From an uncultured Paraprevotella sp. (GTDB taxonomy: Bacteria > Bacteroidota > Bacteroidia > Bacteroidales > Bacteroidaceae), in contig CAMWUI010000014.1 in the NCBI GenBank assembly GCA_947177395.1, forward strand, positions 1 to 63,950: 63,950 bases of DNA, in the 5' to 3' direction. The position numbers were made by a program, and so were the translations under genes. A model generated the notes under the pieces. That model made no database searches and was not told the DNA's origin. It saw only the letters and a program-made list of their open reading frames with translations. Of the stretch, positions 17,795 through 26,330 are shown piece by piece. Position 1 is the first letter of the stretch, and each line of letters begins with the position of its first letter.

Positions 17795-18589
17795 ATGAAA
17801 CAATATTTAGAACTGCTGAACCGAATACTCACCGAAGGCACTTCCAAAGGCGACCGCACGGGAACGGGCACAATCAGTATTTTCGGTCATCAAATGAGAT
17901 TTAATCTAGAGGACGGATTTCCTTTGCTGACCACCAAGAAACTGCATCTGAAATCCATTATCCACGAACTTCTGTGGTTTCTGCAGGGAGATACCAACAC
18001 CAAATATCTGCAGGACAACGGTGTACGAATTTGGGACGAATGGGCTGATCCGGATGGTAATCTGGGACATATATACGGTTACCAATGGCGTTCGTGGCCA
18101 GATTACAAGGGGGGATGCATAGACCAGATACAGGAAGCTGTGGACACGATAAAGCATCACCCCGAATCACGACGCATCATTGTCAGTGCTTGGAACGTCG
18201 GCGACCTGGAGAATATGAACTTACCGCCATGCCATGCGTTTTTCCAGTTTTACGTGGCTGACGGACGCCTGAGCCTGCAATTGTACCAACGCAGTGCCGA
18301 CACATTTCTGGGAGTGCCTTTCAACATAGCTTCGTATGCTTTGCTGCTGCAGATGATGGCACAGGTCACAGGACTGAAAGCCGGAGATTTCATCCACACA
18401 CTGGGCGACACACATATTTACAACAACCATCTGGAACAAGTACGCCTACAACTGACACGCCCCCCGCGCCCGCTTCCCCGCATGCTCATCAATCCGGACG
18501 TTAAGAGTATATTCGATTTCAAATACGAGGATTTCCAACTGGAAGGATATGATCCCTGGCCTCACATAGCCGGGAAAGTTTCCGTTTAA
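17795..18589 (+). CDS. thyA: Thymidylate synthase
   Basis: A 264-aa cytosolic enzyme that makes dTMP from dUMP with methylene-tetrahydrofolate. Length equals the E. coli enzyme. Catalytic Cys146 lies in the PPCHAFFQ motif; the RTGTGT loop at 21-26 and the [20 protein letters not shown] segment are present. It lies 33 nt after the small membrane protein gene and 17 nt before folA, so it may be read from the sigma-factor operon; no separate promoter motif is evident. Confidence 0.98.
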   Translation: MKQYLELLNRILTEGTSKGDRTGTGTISIFGHQMRFNLEDGFPLLTTKKLHLKSIIHELLWFLQGDTNTKYLQDNGVRIWDEWADPDGNLGHIYGYQWRSWPDYKGGCIDQIQEAVDTIKHHPESRRIIVSAWNVGDLENMNLPPCHAFFQFYVADGRLSLQLYQRSADTFLGVPFNIASYALLLQMMAQVTGLKAGDFIHTLGDTHIYNNHLEQVRLQLTRPPRPLPRMLINPDVKSIFDFKYEDFQLEGYDPWPHIAGKVSV

Positions 18590-18606
18590 AACAAACGACA
18601 AGACAT

Positions 18607-19098
18607 ATGATATCCATGATTGCAGCCGTAGCGGACAACAACGCCATCGGCTTTGAGAACAAACTGCTGTACTGGCTACCCAATGATCTGAAACGTTTCA
18701 AGGCACTCACTACAGGACATACCATCATTATGGGGCGCAAGACTTTCGAATCGCTTCCCAAAGGAGCATTACCGAACCGGCGAAACATCGTATTGTCCCG
18801 TACTGCCTCCCAGGCCTTTCCTGGCACAGAACTTTATTCCTCCTTGCTGGATGCTTTGGCACATTGTTCCACAGAAGAGGAGGTATTCATCATCGGCGGA
18901 GCCAGTCTGTATGCGGAAGCTCTGCCTTATGCCGAACAATTGTATCTTACGCACGTGGCAGATACGCCCGGACAAGCCGATGCTTTCTTTCCGCGTCTAT
19001 CCGACACGGAATGGGATATAAAACAGCGTGAAAAGTATGCCCCTGATGAAAAGCATACCTACGCATACGAATTTATAGATTACGTGCGCACCCATTGA
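18607..19098 (+). CDS. folA: Dihydrofolate reductase
   Basis: A 163-aa enzyme that regenerates tetrahydrofolate from the dihydrofolate released by ThyA; trimethoprim target. The N-terminal ISMIAAVADNNAIG, the LPNDLKRFK helix, IIMGRKTFESLP and the EVFIIGGASLYAEAL motif are all typical. It follows thyA by 17 nt in the same direction, a common functional pair. Its stop codon lies in the loop of a 12-bp hairpin (19081-19112). Confidence 0.97.
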   Translation: MISMIAAVADNNAIGFENKLLYWLPNDLKRFKALTTGHTIIMGRKTFESLPKGALPNRRNIVLSRTASQAFPGTELYSSLLDALAHCSTEEEVFIIGGASLYAEALPYAEQLYLTHVADTPGQADAFFPRLSDTEWDIKQREKYAPDEKHTYAYEFIDYVRTH

Positions 19099-19112
19099 TA
19101 GGTGCGCACGTA
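19081..19112. terminator. Hairpin across the folA stop codon
   Basis: Perfect 12-bp arms TACGTGCGCACC and GGTGCGCACGTA with an 8-nt loop that contains the folA stop. It lies between convergent folA and the Lrp gene and could end transcription from both sides; no long U-run. Confidence 0.65.
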
Positions 19113-19125
19113 GTCAAGTCTGTGT

Positions 19126-19617
19126 TTACTCCTCTCCCTCTTTCTCCAACCGAGCAACCTGCGGAATCGGCATCTGCCGGTTGAAGACTTCATGAAACGA
19201 AATGACGGTCTCCGACCGCTGTACACCCAACGGTTGCAACTTGTCATGGATGATACTCAACATGTGGTGATTGTTCCGGGCATAAATCTTAATGAACATG
19301 TCATAATCGCCCGTCGTATAATGGCATTCCACGACCTCCGGTATCTTATACAAAGCCTCTATGACTTTGTCAAAATCGGAAGGATCTTTCAGGAACAAAC
19401 CAACATACGCACATGTATCATATCCAATCTTTTCTGGATTGAGTACATACTGCGAGCCTTTCAGTACGCCAACTTTCGTCAGCTTCTGAACACGTTGATG
19501 GATGGCGGCTCCGCTCACCCCACAAGCCCTAGCTACTTCTAAAAACGGAATACGTGCATTATCCGCAATCATTTTCAGAATCTGCTCGTCGAGGGCATCT
19601 AAATTAGCTACACTCAT
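19126..19617 (-). CDS. Lrp/AsnC family transcriptional regulator
   Basis: A 163-aa regulator: N-terminal winged helix-turn-helix (~5-62, with ARIPFLEVARACGVSGAAI) and a C-terminal RAM/ligand-binding domain (~75-145). Members sense amino acids or related ligands and bind DNA as dimers or octamers. ATG 19617 was chosen because it gives the standard N-terminus; a -7 element lies at 19635-19642. It is transcribed toward folA and its target is not evident from the window. Confidence 0.93.
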   Translation of the reverse strand: MSVANLDALDEQILKMIADNARIPFLEVARACGVSGAAIHQRVQKLTKVGVLKGSQYVLNPEKIGYDTCAYVGLFLKDPSDFDKVIEALYKIPEVVECHYTTGDYDMFIKIYARNNHHMLSIIHDKLQPLGVQRSETVISFHEVFNRQMPIPQVARLEKEGEE

Positions 19618-19634
19618 AGTCGTTAAATTTGTTA

Positions 19635-19642
19635 CAAATTTA
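19635..19642 (-). promoter_or_regulatory. -7 element TAAATTTG of the Lrp/AsnC gene
   Basis: Minus-strand TAnnTTTG match 18 nt upstream of the start at 19617. Confidence 0.5.
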
Positions 19643-19675
19643 ATCAAAAAAGAAGAATGAAGCTACAAATACATT

Positions 19676-19714
19676 AAAAAAGCAGCATTCCCTCAATTAG
19701 AAATGCTGCTTTTA
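19676..19714 (-). terminator. Terminator of the exbB-exbD-exbD operon
   Basis: Arms AAAAGCAGCATT (19678-19689) and AATGCTGCTTTT (19702-19713), 12 bp perfect, followed on the minus strand by a run of T. It lies 20 nt past the last exbD stop. Confidence 0.88.
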
Positions 19715-19732
19715 CATTATAACAACGGAATC

Positions 19733-20194
19733 TTAATTACGCTTCGTTGCCGAATAATTAATCTTTAAAGCCCAAGATTTACGCAACACCTGCTTTATAT
19801 CCGTGATAACACCCATCTGAGTTTTCTCATCAGCTTTGATGGAAACTGTCTGGAGCGCTTGTTCGCTACCCATGGAAGCACGTTCTTCACTGATGAAGTC
19901 CATTACTTCGGCCGGTTCGGCAAACTTTCCATTCAACTGGATGCGCGTACCGCTACCCATTGTCGGACGCAACTGATCTATCGGAGGTCCAACATAAATG
20001 AAAGATACCAGCGATTTTCTCTCCAGCTTCTCAAGTTCTGTACCCTGAGGTGTAGTAAATTTCACCATTAAGGTAACTTCACGCATAGATGTCACAATCA
20101 TGAAGAAGAACAGAATCGTAAAAATCAAGTCAGGCAGAGATGATGTATTCATCTCGGGCATTTCGCGCTTGCCATTCTTATTAAATCTACTCAT
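19733..20194 (-). CDS. exbD: ExbD/TolR family proton-channel subunit (second copy)
   Basis: A 153-aa inner-membrane protein with one N-terminal helix (~15-38) and a periplasmic domain. The SSLPDLIFTILFFFM segment carries the conserved membrane Asp that moves protons with ExbB. It is the last gene of the exbB operon, 14 nt after the first exbD. It diverges from the first copy, so the two probably form a hetero-assembly driving TonB. Confidence 0.92.
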   Translation of the reverse strand: MSRFNKNGKREMPEMNTSSLPDLIFTILFFFMIVTSMREVTLMVKFTTPQGTELEKLERKSLVSFIYVGPPIDQLRPTMGSGTRIQLNGKFAEPAEVMDFISEERASMGSEQALQTVSIKADEKTQMGVITDIKQVLRKSWALKINYSATKRN

Positions 20195-20208
20195 AATGTT
20201 TTTCCTCC

Positions 20209-20796
20209 TTAATTTTTAGAGTAATCTTTGGGTTCAGCTTCCGAAATCTTCTGCGGATAATACTCGCGGATAGCCTCCTGCTGTTCTTTTGCCAAGGCTT
20301 CATACGGTTTGCCAAACTTAACCTTACTCAACTCATTACGCAACTCATTATAGGCTGCAACCAACTCATTCTGCACTTGGAAATATATCGTGTAAGGTGT
20401 GGAACGGTCCGTTTGCACAGATATTACGTGCTTATCGGTCACCGCACATTGTCCCAACAATTCGATATACTTCGGATGGAGCTCAGGCAATTTAGACGAA
20501 TTGTTTTCATTTTTAATGAAATCTTTCGCCCGTTGCTTCAATTCCCGGATTTCAATGTAATCACCATTACACATCAGGTTACCAGCACCATTGATGATAA
20601 CGCGTAATACATTTCTTTCTTTTACTTCCATCTCATTTTCCTTCTGATCGTCTTCAGGCGGAGGCGGCAATCGTCTTGCCAAACCTGTATCCGTATCCAT
20701 TGACGTTGTCACCAAGAAGAAAATCAGCAACATAAAAGAAATATCTGCCGTAGAACTGGAGTTCAGTGCCGGTACTTTTCTTTTCTTTTTTGCCAT
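20209..20796 (-). CDS. exbD: ExbD/TolR family proton-channel subunit (first copy)
   Basis: A 195-aa ExbD-like protein with a basic N-terminus (MAKKKRKVP), one helix with the conserved Asp (SSSTADISFMLLIFF, ~13-30) and a periplasmic domain longer than that of the other copy. It couples proton flow through ExbB to TonB. It lies 35 nt downstream of a small membrane protein gene in the operon starting with exbB. Confidence 0.93.
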   Translation of the reverse strand: MAKKKRKVPALNSSSTADISFMLLIFFLVTTSMDTDTGLARRLPPPPEDDQKENEMEVKERNVLRVIINGAGNLMCNGDYIEIRELKQRAKDFIKNENNSSKLPELHPKYIELLGQCAVTDKHVISVQTDRSTPYTIYFQVQNELVAAYNELRNELSKVKFGKPYEALAKEQQEAIREYYPQKISEAEPKDYSKN

Positions 20797-20831
20797 TCCT
20801 TGCTGTTGTTTTTATAAGATTGAAACTCCAA

Positions 20832-21314
20832 CTACTTCTTAGAGATAAAACTCTTGAGCATATTGAATACGACAGATACAACGGCCAACAAAATCAGGAT
20901 ATAGATTGACAGGATAAACATGTCTGTCACCATAACCATCGTTGATGAAGTCACAGTTCCGTCAGCTGCTGTAAATTCGTTTTCTCCCAATCCCTGAATA
21001 ATACCCGGAACCAAAGAAAGAACCAAGCAACCGAGAGAGAAGAGACTCACCTTTGATCCCGGAACACCCGTCAGCGCTTCATTACTACCGCCGGATCCTG
21101 CAATCAAAGAATTCACTACGCTACCAACCGTCAACACCAATGTCAATGCAGCCAAGGCATACATGAATATTATCAAGGCCTCCGTACATTGCGGAGCATT
21201 ATAATCCCCTTGAGGATTGTCATAGCCAATCAAGAAGAAGCAGCCGAAGACGATTACCGTCAGAATGATGCATCCCCAAAGTGACCAACTAGACAGTTTC
21301 TCTGTTTTAATCAT
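20832..21314 (-). CDS. Small multi-pass membrane protein of the ExbB/ExbD operon
   Basis: A 160-aa protein with about four hydrophobic helices (~10-30, 48-70, 88-108, 130-152) and a C-terminal KSFISKK. Its fixed place between exbB and exbD in Bacteroidota suggests an accessory role in the TonB motor. I do not recognise a named domain. It begins 8 nt after exbB ends. Confidence 0.8.
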   Translation of the reverse strand: MIKTEKLSSWSLWGCIILTVIVFGCFFLIGYDNPQGDYNAPQCTEALIIFMYALAALTLVLTVGSVVNSLIAGSGGSNEALTGVPGSKVSLFSLGCLVLSLVPGIIQGLGENEFTAADGTVTSSTMVMVTDMFILSIYILILLAVVSVVFNMLKSFISKK

Positions 21315-21322
21315 CTCTCTAC

Positions 21323-22141
21323 TTATTTTTTCAGATTATACTTCATGCACATATCCAACAATGAAATGGTTGCTTCTTCCATATGAGAAGTAATCGTTTC
21401 AATCTTAGAAAGGATGTAGTTATAGAATACCTGCAGAATCAAAGCAACCACGATACCGAAGATTGTCGTAATCAAGGCGACCTTCATACCACCAGCCACA
21501 ACAGTCGGAGATATATCACCAGCCTGCTGAATCTGGTCGAATGCCATAACCATACCAATCACAGTTCCCAAGAATCCGAGTGACGGAGCCATTGCAATAA
21601 ACAATGTGATCCAAGAACAACCCTGTTCCAGATAGCTGGCCTGTACACCACCATACGCAGTTACCGAACGCTCAACGTTATCTATGCCTTCGTTGATACG
21701 CATCAAGCCCTGATAGCAAATAGAGGCCACAGGACCGCGAGTGTTACGGCACAGAGTCTTTGCACCTTCGATATCGCCGGCAGCCAATTTCTTTTCCAGT
21801 TCGGCCATCAACTTCTTCGTGTTGATTTCAGCAAGGCTCAAGTAAATAATACGTTCAATACAGAAAGCCAGACCCAATACCAATGCAACGGCAACCAAAG
21901 ACATAAAGCCAGCATCACCTTCGATAAATTTCGTCTTTAATTCTTTGTGGATACTCTCCTGTTCGGGTTCGATAGCCTCAGCCGGAGCAACCTCTTCTTC
22001 TGCAACAACCTCTTCCACAACAGCAGCAGTATCTACTGCGGCAGTATCAGCTACAATAGGTTCTTCTTGTGCCATCATTGACTGAGTGGCGCCAAAAGCA
22101 AACACTCCAATCATCGCAACAATTGCAAATAACTTTTTCAT
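21323..22141 (-). CDS. exbB: ExbB/MotA/TolQ proton-channel protein with N-terminal acidic extension
   Basis: A 272-aa protein. Residues 1-24 form a signal-like segment ending in MMAQ, then an acidic Ala/Glu/Val-rich extension (~25-65), then three membrane helices (~78-98, ~180-205, ~220-242) with APSLGFLGTVIGM, the core proton-channel motif. It forms the pentameric stator-like channel that powers TonB-dependent outer-membrane uptake. First gene of a four-gene operon; two tRNA-Ser genes lie just upstream on the same strand. Confidence 0.93.
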   Translation of the reverse strand: MKKLFAIVAMIGVFAFGATQSMMAQEEPIVADTAAVDTAAVVEEVVAEEEVAPAEAIEPEQESIHKELKTKFIEGDAGFMSLVAVALVLGLAFCIERIIYLSLAEINTKKLMAELEKKLAAGDIEGAKTLCRNTRGPVASICYQGLMRINEGIDNVERSVTAYGGVQASYLEQGCSWITLFIAMAPSLGFLGTVIGMVMAFDQIQQAGDISPTVVAGGMKVALITTIFGIVVALILQVFYNYILSKIETITSHMEEATISLLDMCMKYNLKK

Positions 22142-22216
22142 CGTGTGTCTAAAATTTTAAGATTAATGAATTTATGATTTAATTTTTATTCTTAACAAAG
22201 ATTCCGCTATACATCG

Positions 22217-22303
22217 CGGAGAGACAGGGATTCGAACCCTGGGAACAGTTGCCCGTTCACCGCATTTCGAGTGCGGCCCGATCGACCACTCCGGCATCTC
22301 TCC
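22217..22303 (-). tRNA. tRNA-Ser (CGA)
   Basis: An 87-nt cloverleaf with acceptor GGAGAGA/TCTCTCC, anticodon stem CCGCA/TGCGG around loop CTCGAAA (anticodon CGA), a long variable arm, and TTCGAACCC-type T arm. CCA is not encoded. Reads UCG codons. It lies just upstream of exbB. Confidence 0.95.
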
Positions 22304-22313
22304 TTTCAGTCTG

Positions 22314-22401
22314 CGGAGAGAGGGGGATTCGAACCCCCGATACGCTTTTGACGTATACACGCTTTCCAGGCGTGCCTCTTCAGCCACTCGAGCATCTCTC
22401 C
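22314..22401 (-). tRNA. tRNA-Ser (GGA)
   Basis: An 88-nt cloverleaf with the same GGAGAGA acceptor as its neighbour 10 nt away, anticodon loop CTGGAAA (anticodon GGA), and a long variable arm. Reads UCC/UCU codons. Probably co-transcribed with tRNA-Ser(CGA) from a -7 element at 22464-22471. Confidence 0.95.
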
Positions 22402-22463
22402 TTTATTACACGAATCTGATGTAGAAATTACCGATGGCGGCAACACTACCCTCATTTCAGCTA

Positions 22464-22471
22464 CAAAAATA
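22464..22471 (-). promoter_or_regulatory. -7 element TATTTTTG of the tRNA-Ser pair
   Basis: Minus-strand TAnnTTTG match about 63 nt upstream of the first tRNA. Confidence 0.4.
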
Positions 22472-22502
22472 TTCTTTTTTTTTCTGACTGCATCATTTAT
22501 TT

Positions 22503-22545
22503 AAAAAAACTTTTCGCATAAACAGAAAAATATCTGTTTTCGCAC
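22503..22545 (-). terminator. Terminator after tatD
   Basis: An imperfect stem (TCTGTTTTCGC at 22533-22543 with CGCATAAACAGA at 22515-22526) followed on the minus strand by a 7-T run; 12 nt past the tatD stop. Confidence 0.6.
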
Positions 22546-22556
22546 TCAAAAAAGCA

Positions 22557-23330
22557 TTAATTTGCCCGTTTAAAAAGGTCTGACGCATTCTTAGTCGTCC
22601 TTGCCGCCACCGTTTCAACCGGTATCTGATAAAGCTCGGCCAATTTTGATGCGACCAGAGCCAGATAGGCACTTTCATTCCGTTTCCCACGATACGGGAC
22701 CGGCGCCAGGTAAGGAGAATCCGTTTCCAGTACGATACGCTCGAGAGGTATCTGTTGCAAAACATTCGGAAGCCCCGACTTCTTAAAAGTTGCTACCCCG
22801 TTTATTCCCAGCATAAAGCCTTCGTATGCCAACAACTGGCGCGCCTCTTCCATTGTTCCGGAAAAACAATGAAACACGCCGGTCAACGACTCATGCAGAA
22901 AGGAGTCCATAATATGGAGCAACTCTTTATGAGCCTCACGCACATGCACCATCAAAGGTAATTCATACATCACAGCCCACTCTATCTGTCTCACGAAAGC
23001 ATCCTGTTGCTCTCTGCTGAAAGTCTTATCCCAATAAAAATCCAGTCCGACTTCACCGACTGCAACAAAAGGATGATTTTCTTGCAACTGGGCTTCCATG
23101 TAGTCAAGCACTTCTGTATAATCAGACGCCACATCTGTCGGATGCAATCCTATCATCGGATATAAAAAGCCACGATGGGCAGCACATAAGTCCAACATCG
23201 GAACAAGAGAGTCCTTATTTATATTCGGCAAGAACACTTTGGACACTCCGGCACTCCGCGCACGTTCCAGCACGGCATCTATATCTTCACTAAATTCCTC
23301 GACATACAAATGGGAATGCGTATCTATCAT
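22557..23330 (-). CDS. tatD: TatD family deoxyribonuclease
   Basis: A 257-aa metal-dependent TIM-barrel nuclease of the TatD/YcfH family. The N-terminal DTHSHL metal motif, EVGLDFYWD, HVREAHKEL, HCFSGT and LETDSPYLAPVPYRGKRNE are all present. Proposed roles are 3'-5' DNA repair or D-amino-acyl-tRNA trimming. ATG 23330 puts DTHSHL at residue 3 as usual. It begins 10 nt after the polyprenyl synthase stop, so the two are co-transcribed. Confidence 0.95.
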   Translation of the reverse strand: MIDTHSHLYVEEFSEDIDAVLERARSAGVSKVFLPNINKDSLVPMLDLCAAHRGFLYPMIGLHPTDVASDYTEVLDYMEAQLQENHPFVAVGEVGLDFYWDKTFSREQQDAFVRQIEWAVMYELPLMVHVREAHKELLHIMDSFLHESLTGVFHCFSGTMEEARQLLAYEGFMLGINGVATFKKSGLPNVLQQIPLERIVLETDSPYLAPVPYRGKRNESAYLALVASKLAELYQIPVETVAARTTKNASDLFKRAN

Positions 23331-23340
23331 ACGGCTTCTA

Positions 23341-24321
23341 TTAATATTCACGTTCCATCAACGAATCAGCAAACATCTGTAACAGCGCTTTCCGCTCTGC
23401 CGGTAAAGCGACTTTTTCCAACGCCTTCTCCGCTTCCTGAAAATACATCCGGATACGTTCTCCACATATTTCCCGGATTCCAATCTGATTATACAATTCG
23501 GTCACGCGCCGGATCTTTTCTTCAGGCACACACGTATCCGCAGTAATCCATTGCTCCAATTCCGTCCGCTGGTTTTCATCTGCCCTTTGCAGTGCATTAA
23601 TCAACATGTAGGTTTTCTTATTACACAAAATGTCTCCACCTATGTTCTTCCCGAAAACCTTCGGATCTCCGTACACATCCAGATAATCATCCTGAAGCTG
23701 AAAGGCCAGTCCGAGTCGTTCCCCGAAGATATACAGATTATCTGCATCTTCCTTTGAAGCCCCCCCCAGGATAGCACCGATTTTTAGAGCGCAAGCCAAC
23801 AAGACCGATGTCTTCAAACGTATCATTTCGATATACTCGTCTTCCGACACATCCATACGCCTTTCAAAATCCATGTCATACTGCTGTCCTTCTCCTATTT
23901 CCAGTGCCGTCTCCGAAAAAAGCGAAAGCACTTTCCCTATTGCCTGTTCCGGACAATCCGCCATCAGTCTATACGCCAACACCAACATAGTATCACCACT
24001 AAGAATAGCCGTATTGTCCCCCCACAACTTATGCACCGTAGGATTTCCCCTACGCATATCGGCGCGATCCATCAGGTCATCATGCAATAACGTATAATTA
24101 TGATACACTTCTATGGCCAACGCCTGATTCATAATGACACTTATATCTTCCTGATAAAGATTATAAGCCATCAGAAGTAGCGTGGGACGAATCCGCTTTC
24201 CTCCCAAAGAAAGGACATACCTGATCGGAGCATACAAGCCTTCCGGTCTACGGCCTTGTCCAACCGATTCAATTTGTTGATTAACTCGACTTATAATTTC
24301 TTCTGAAGTCCACATTTTCAT
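23341..24321 (-). CDS. Polyprenyl diphosphate synthase (IspA/GGPPS-type)
   Basis: A 326-aa all-helical prenyltransferase that elongates isoprenyl diphosphates with IPP. The two Asp-rich motifs are DDLMD (~82) and DDYLD (~210), with GGKRIRP near residue 42. Chain length (C15, C20 or longer) cannot be read with certainty. The start at 24321 avoids overlap with the tonB terminator, which lies just upstream; the frame opens as far as 24357. It works in the same pathway as ispH at 27036. Confidence 0.93.
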   Translation of the reverse strand: MKMWTSEEIISRVNQQIESVGQGRRPEGLYAPIRYVLSLGGKRIRPTLLLMAYNLYQEDISVIMNQALAIEVYHNYTLLHDDLMDRADMRRGNPTVHKLWGDNTAILSGDTMLVLAYRLMADCPEQAIGKVLSLFSETALEIGEGQQYDMDFERRMDVSEDEYIEMIRLKTSVLLACALKIGAILGGASKEDADNLYIFGERLGLAFQLQDDYLDVYGDPKVFGKNIGGDILCNKKTYMLINALQRADENQRTELEQWITADTCVPEEKIRRVTELYNQIGIREICGERIRMYFQEAEKALEKVALPAERKALLQMFADSLMEREY

Positions 24322-24342
24322 TATATTAAAAGCATTACAATC

Positions 24343-24372
24343 AAAAAGAGGCTGCATCGCAGGCAGCCTCTT
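24343..24372 (-). terminator. Terminator of tonB
   Basis: 10-bp arms AAGAGGCTGC (24346-24355) and GCAGCCTCTT (24363-24372) followed on the minus strand by five T. It lies between tonB and the polyprenyl synthase start. Confidence 0.85.
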
Positions 24373-24395
24373 CTTTCTATTTACTTAAAGCCAAA

Positions 24396-25103
24396 TTAGT
24401 TCAAGCGGAACATAATAGGAACCGAGAATTTCACACGCACCGGCTTACCACCCTGCTTTCCGGGCACCCAACGCGGCATAATCTTCAAAACACGTTCTGC
24501 CTCTTTACTCATGGCCGGATCCGGACTTCTCATGATTTTGATATCTACGATAGAACCGTCCTTATTCACCACGAACGAAGCATATACACGTCCTTGAACA
24601 CCCTGTTCCTGACAGATGGAAGGATACTTGATATTCTTGCCCAACCATTCCATCAAAGCCTTTTCGCCACCCGGGAACTCCGGATTATGCTCTGCTACTT
24701 CAAAGATACGGTCTTCGTCAACCTCCTCTACGACAGGACCCACCGGACCGGAAGCACTCGGCGTTCCCGTTCCGACAGCAGCAACAACCGCCTGATTCAC
24801 TTCCTCGGTAGTCTCCACTTCCTCTTCTACAAGTTCCGTCTCATCATCCACGATTTTCAAGATTTCCGTAACCTTGGGCGCAGCAGCCGGAGGAGGAGCC
24901 TGAATTTCCTGACGAGGCATGATAGGTATCATGTCCTCCTCGAATGCAGCCGAAAATACCGGCTCAAATTCAACGGCTTTTGTCTCACGCTGCGTCCATT
25001 CGAAAGCAACGAGGATAGCAGCCAGAATAAGCACATAACCAATCAACATGCTAGTGCCTTTCTTACCCTCCAAATCAGCTTTTTGTGATTTCTTAACTTC
25101 CAT
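24396..25103 (-). CDS. tonB: TonB family energy transducer
   Basis: A 235-aa inner-membrane-anchored protein. One membrane helix (~20-37), an acidic and Pro/Glu-rich periplasmic linker (~60-135), then the C-terminal TonB domain (~140-235) with FPGG, YPSICQEQGVQGRVY and a PRWVPGKQGG motif typical of Bacteroidota. It carries energy from ExbB/ExbD to TonB-dependent receptors. It is close to, but not in the same operon as, the exb genes. The -7 element is at 25145-25152. Confidence 0.95.
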   Translation of the reverse strand: MEVKKSQKADLEGKKGTSMLIGYVLILAAILVAFEWTQRETKAVEFEPVFSAAFEEDMIPIMPRQEIQAPPPAAAPKVTEILKIVDDETELVEEEVETTEEVNQAVVAAVGTGTPSASGPVGPVVEEVDEDRIFEVAEHNPEFPGGEKALMEWLGKNIKYPSICQEQGVQGRVYASFVVNKDGSIVDIKIMRSPDPAMSKEAERVLKIMPRWVPGKQGGKPVRVKFSVPIMFRLN

Positions 25104-25144
25104 ATTGTCTATTATTATTTTTTTACGTGTTCTTCTTATCGGGG

Positions 25145-25152
25145 CAAATGTA
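25145..25152 (-). promoter_or_regulatory. -7 element TACATTTG of tonB
   Basis: Minus-strand TAnnTTTG match 42 nt upstream of the tonB start. The adjoining 25155-25265 is very T-rich and holds a 9-bp hairpin (CCCTAAAAA at 25234-25242, TTTTTAGGG at 25256-25264). Confidence 0.6.
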
Positions 25153-25314
25153 GCACATTTTTTTCATTTTATCATCGGTTTGCCTCTTTTTTTTCATATT
25201 CACTCGTTTTTTTATTTTTTCCTCTTGCAAACACCCTAAAAAAACTTTTTCCCCGTTTTTAGGGAAGAACAACGGAAAATAGTCCGATTTGCTTTCTTTT
25301 CTCTAAATTTAAAC

Positions 25315-25322
25315 TAACTTTG
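25315..25322 (+). promoter_or_regulatory. -7 element TAACTTTG of porQ-cmk-ispH
   Basis: Plus-strand TAnnTTTG match 18 nt upstream of the porQ start; a TTTG lies 23 nt further upstream, a little more than the usual 19-21. Confidence 0.6.
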
Positions 25323-25340
25323 AACCCAAAATAACGATTA

Positions 25341-26318
25341 ATGAAACGAGGTTTCGGCTTTTTATTGTTACTTCTGTCAGGCGGCGTTTCAGGACACGCA
25401 CAAGAGAGCAGTTCCGTCTTCAATTTCCTGAAACTGCCCACGTCATCCCATGCCGCAGCTTTAGGCGGACATAATATTTCCATCATAGAAGACGATGCCG
25501 CCCTCACATTCCACAACCCGGCTCTGCTGTCGTCCGTCAGCGACAAGACTCTCAATTTCAATTTTATGAATTATATGCAGGGAAGCAATGCCGGCAGTGC
25601 CTCCTTTATCAAAACCGCCCGTGAACGGAGTACTTGGGGCATCGGGGCACAGTTTGCCCATTACGGTTCGATGAAAGAGACCACAGCCGCCAATGAAATC
25701 CTCGGTACGTTTTCCGCCATCGACATGGCTGTCAACGGCTTGTACAGCTATAACTTCAACGACCGTTGGGCCGGTGGTGTCACAGCCAAAATGGTTTATT
25801 CAAAATACGGAGAATACAGTTCATTCGCCATGGCCGTAGATCTGGGTCTCAATTATTATAACGAAGAACAGGATTTTTCAGTTTCCGTCGTCAGCTCCAA
25901 TCTGGGCGGACAGATAAAAGCACTCGGGGAAATCCGTGAACATCTCCCGTTCGATCTACAGGCCGGCTTCTCCATCGGCATGGCTCATGCCCCAGTAAGA
26001 GTATCACTAACCATGACAGATATAACCCGATGGAGATCCGACTATTACTATAACCCGGAAAAAGAATCTTCTTTCGGCAAGATACTACTCAACCATTTTG
26101 TTGTCGGTGTCGATCTGCTCCCCACCGACTATCTGTACATATCCGCAGGATTTAATATCCGGCGTGCCAATGAAATGAAAGCCGCCGGCTCGTCGCACGG
26201 CGCCGGCTTAACGGTCGGTACCGGCGTCCAACTGTCGCGTTTCAAATTAGGACTGGCATACGGGAAATACCACGTATCAGCCCATTCCATACTGTTCAAC
26301 CTCTCATATAGCTTATAA
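25341..26318 (+). CDS. porQ: PorQ-family outer-membrane beta-barrel protein
   Basis: A 325-aa protein with a signal peptide (1-20) and a FadL-like/PorV-PorQ type barrel. The early LPTSSHAAALGGHNISI and HNPALLS motifs and terminal LSYSL (aromatic-rich last strand) are typical. In T9SS species PorQ is linked to type IX secretion, but homologues also occur in Bacteroides without a full system. Operon with cmk (12 nt) and ispH (12 nt), a conserved Bacteroidota arrangement. No other Por component is visible in this window. Confidence 0.85.
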   Translation: MKRGFGFLLLLLSGGVSGHAQESSSVFNFLKLPTSSHAAALGGHNISIIEDDAALTFHNPALLSSVSDKTLNFNFMNYMQGSNAGSASFIKTARERSTWGIGAQFAHYGSMKETTAANEILGTFSAIDMAVNGLYSYNFNDRWAGGVTAKMVYSKYGEYSSFAMAVDLGLNYYNEEQDFSVSVVSSNLGGQIKALGEIREHLPFDLQAGFSIGMAHAPVRVSLTMTDITRWRSDYYYNPEKESSFGKILLNHFVVGVDLLPTDYLYISAGFNIRRANEMKAAGSSHGAGLTVGTGVQLSRFKLGLAYGKYHVSAHSILFNLSYSL

Positions 26319-26330
26319 ACATCATTCATC

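Noticed and set aside
25341..26318. Proof of a complete type IX secretion system
   Set aside because: Only a PorQ-type protein is visible; PorQ homologues occur without T9SS.
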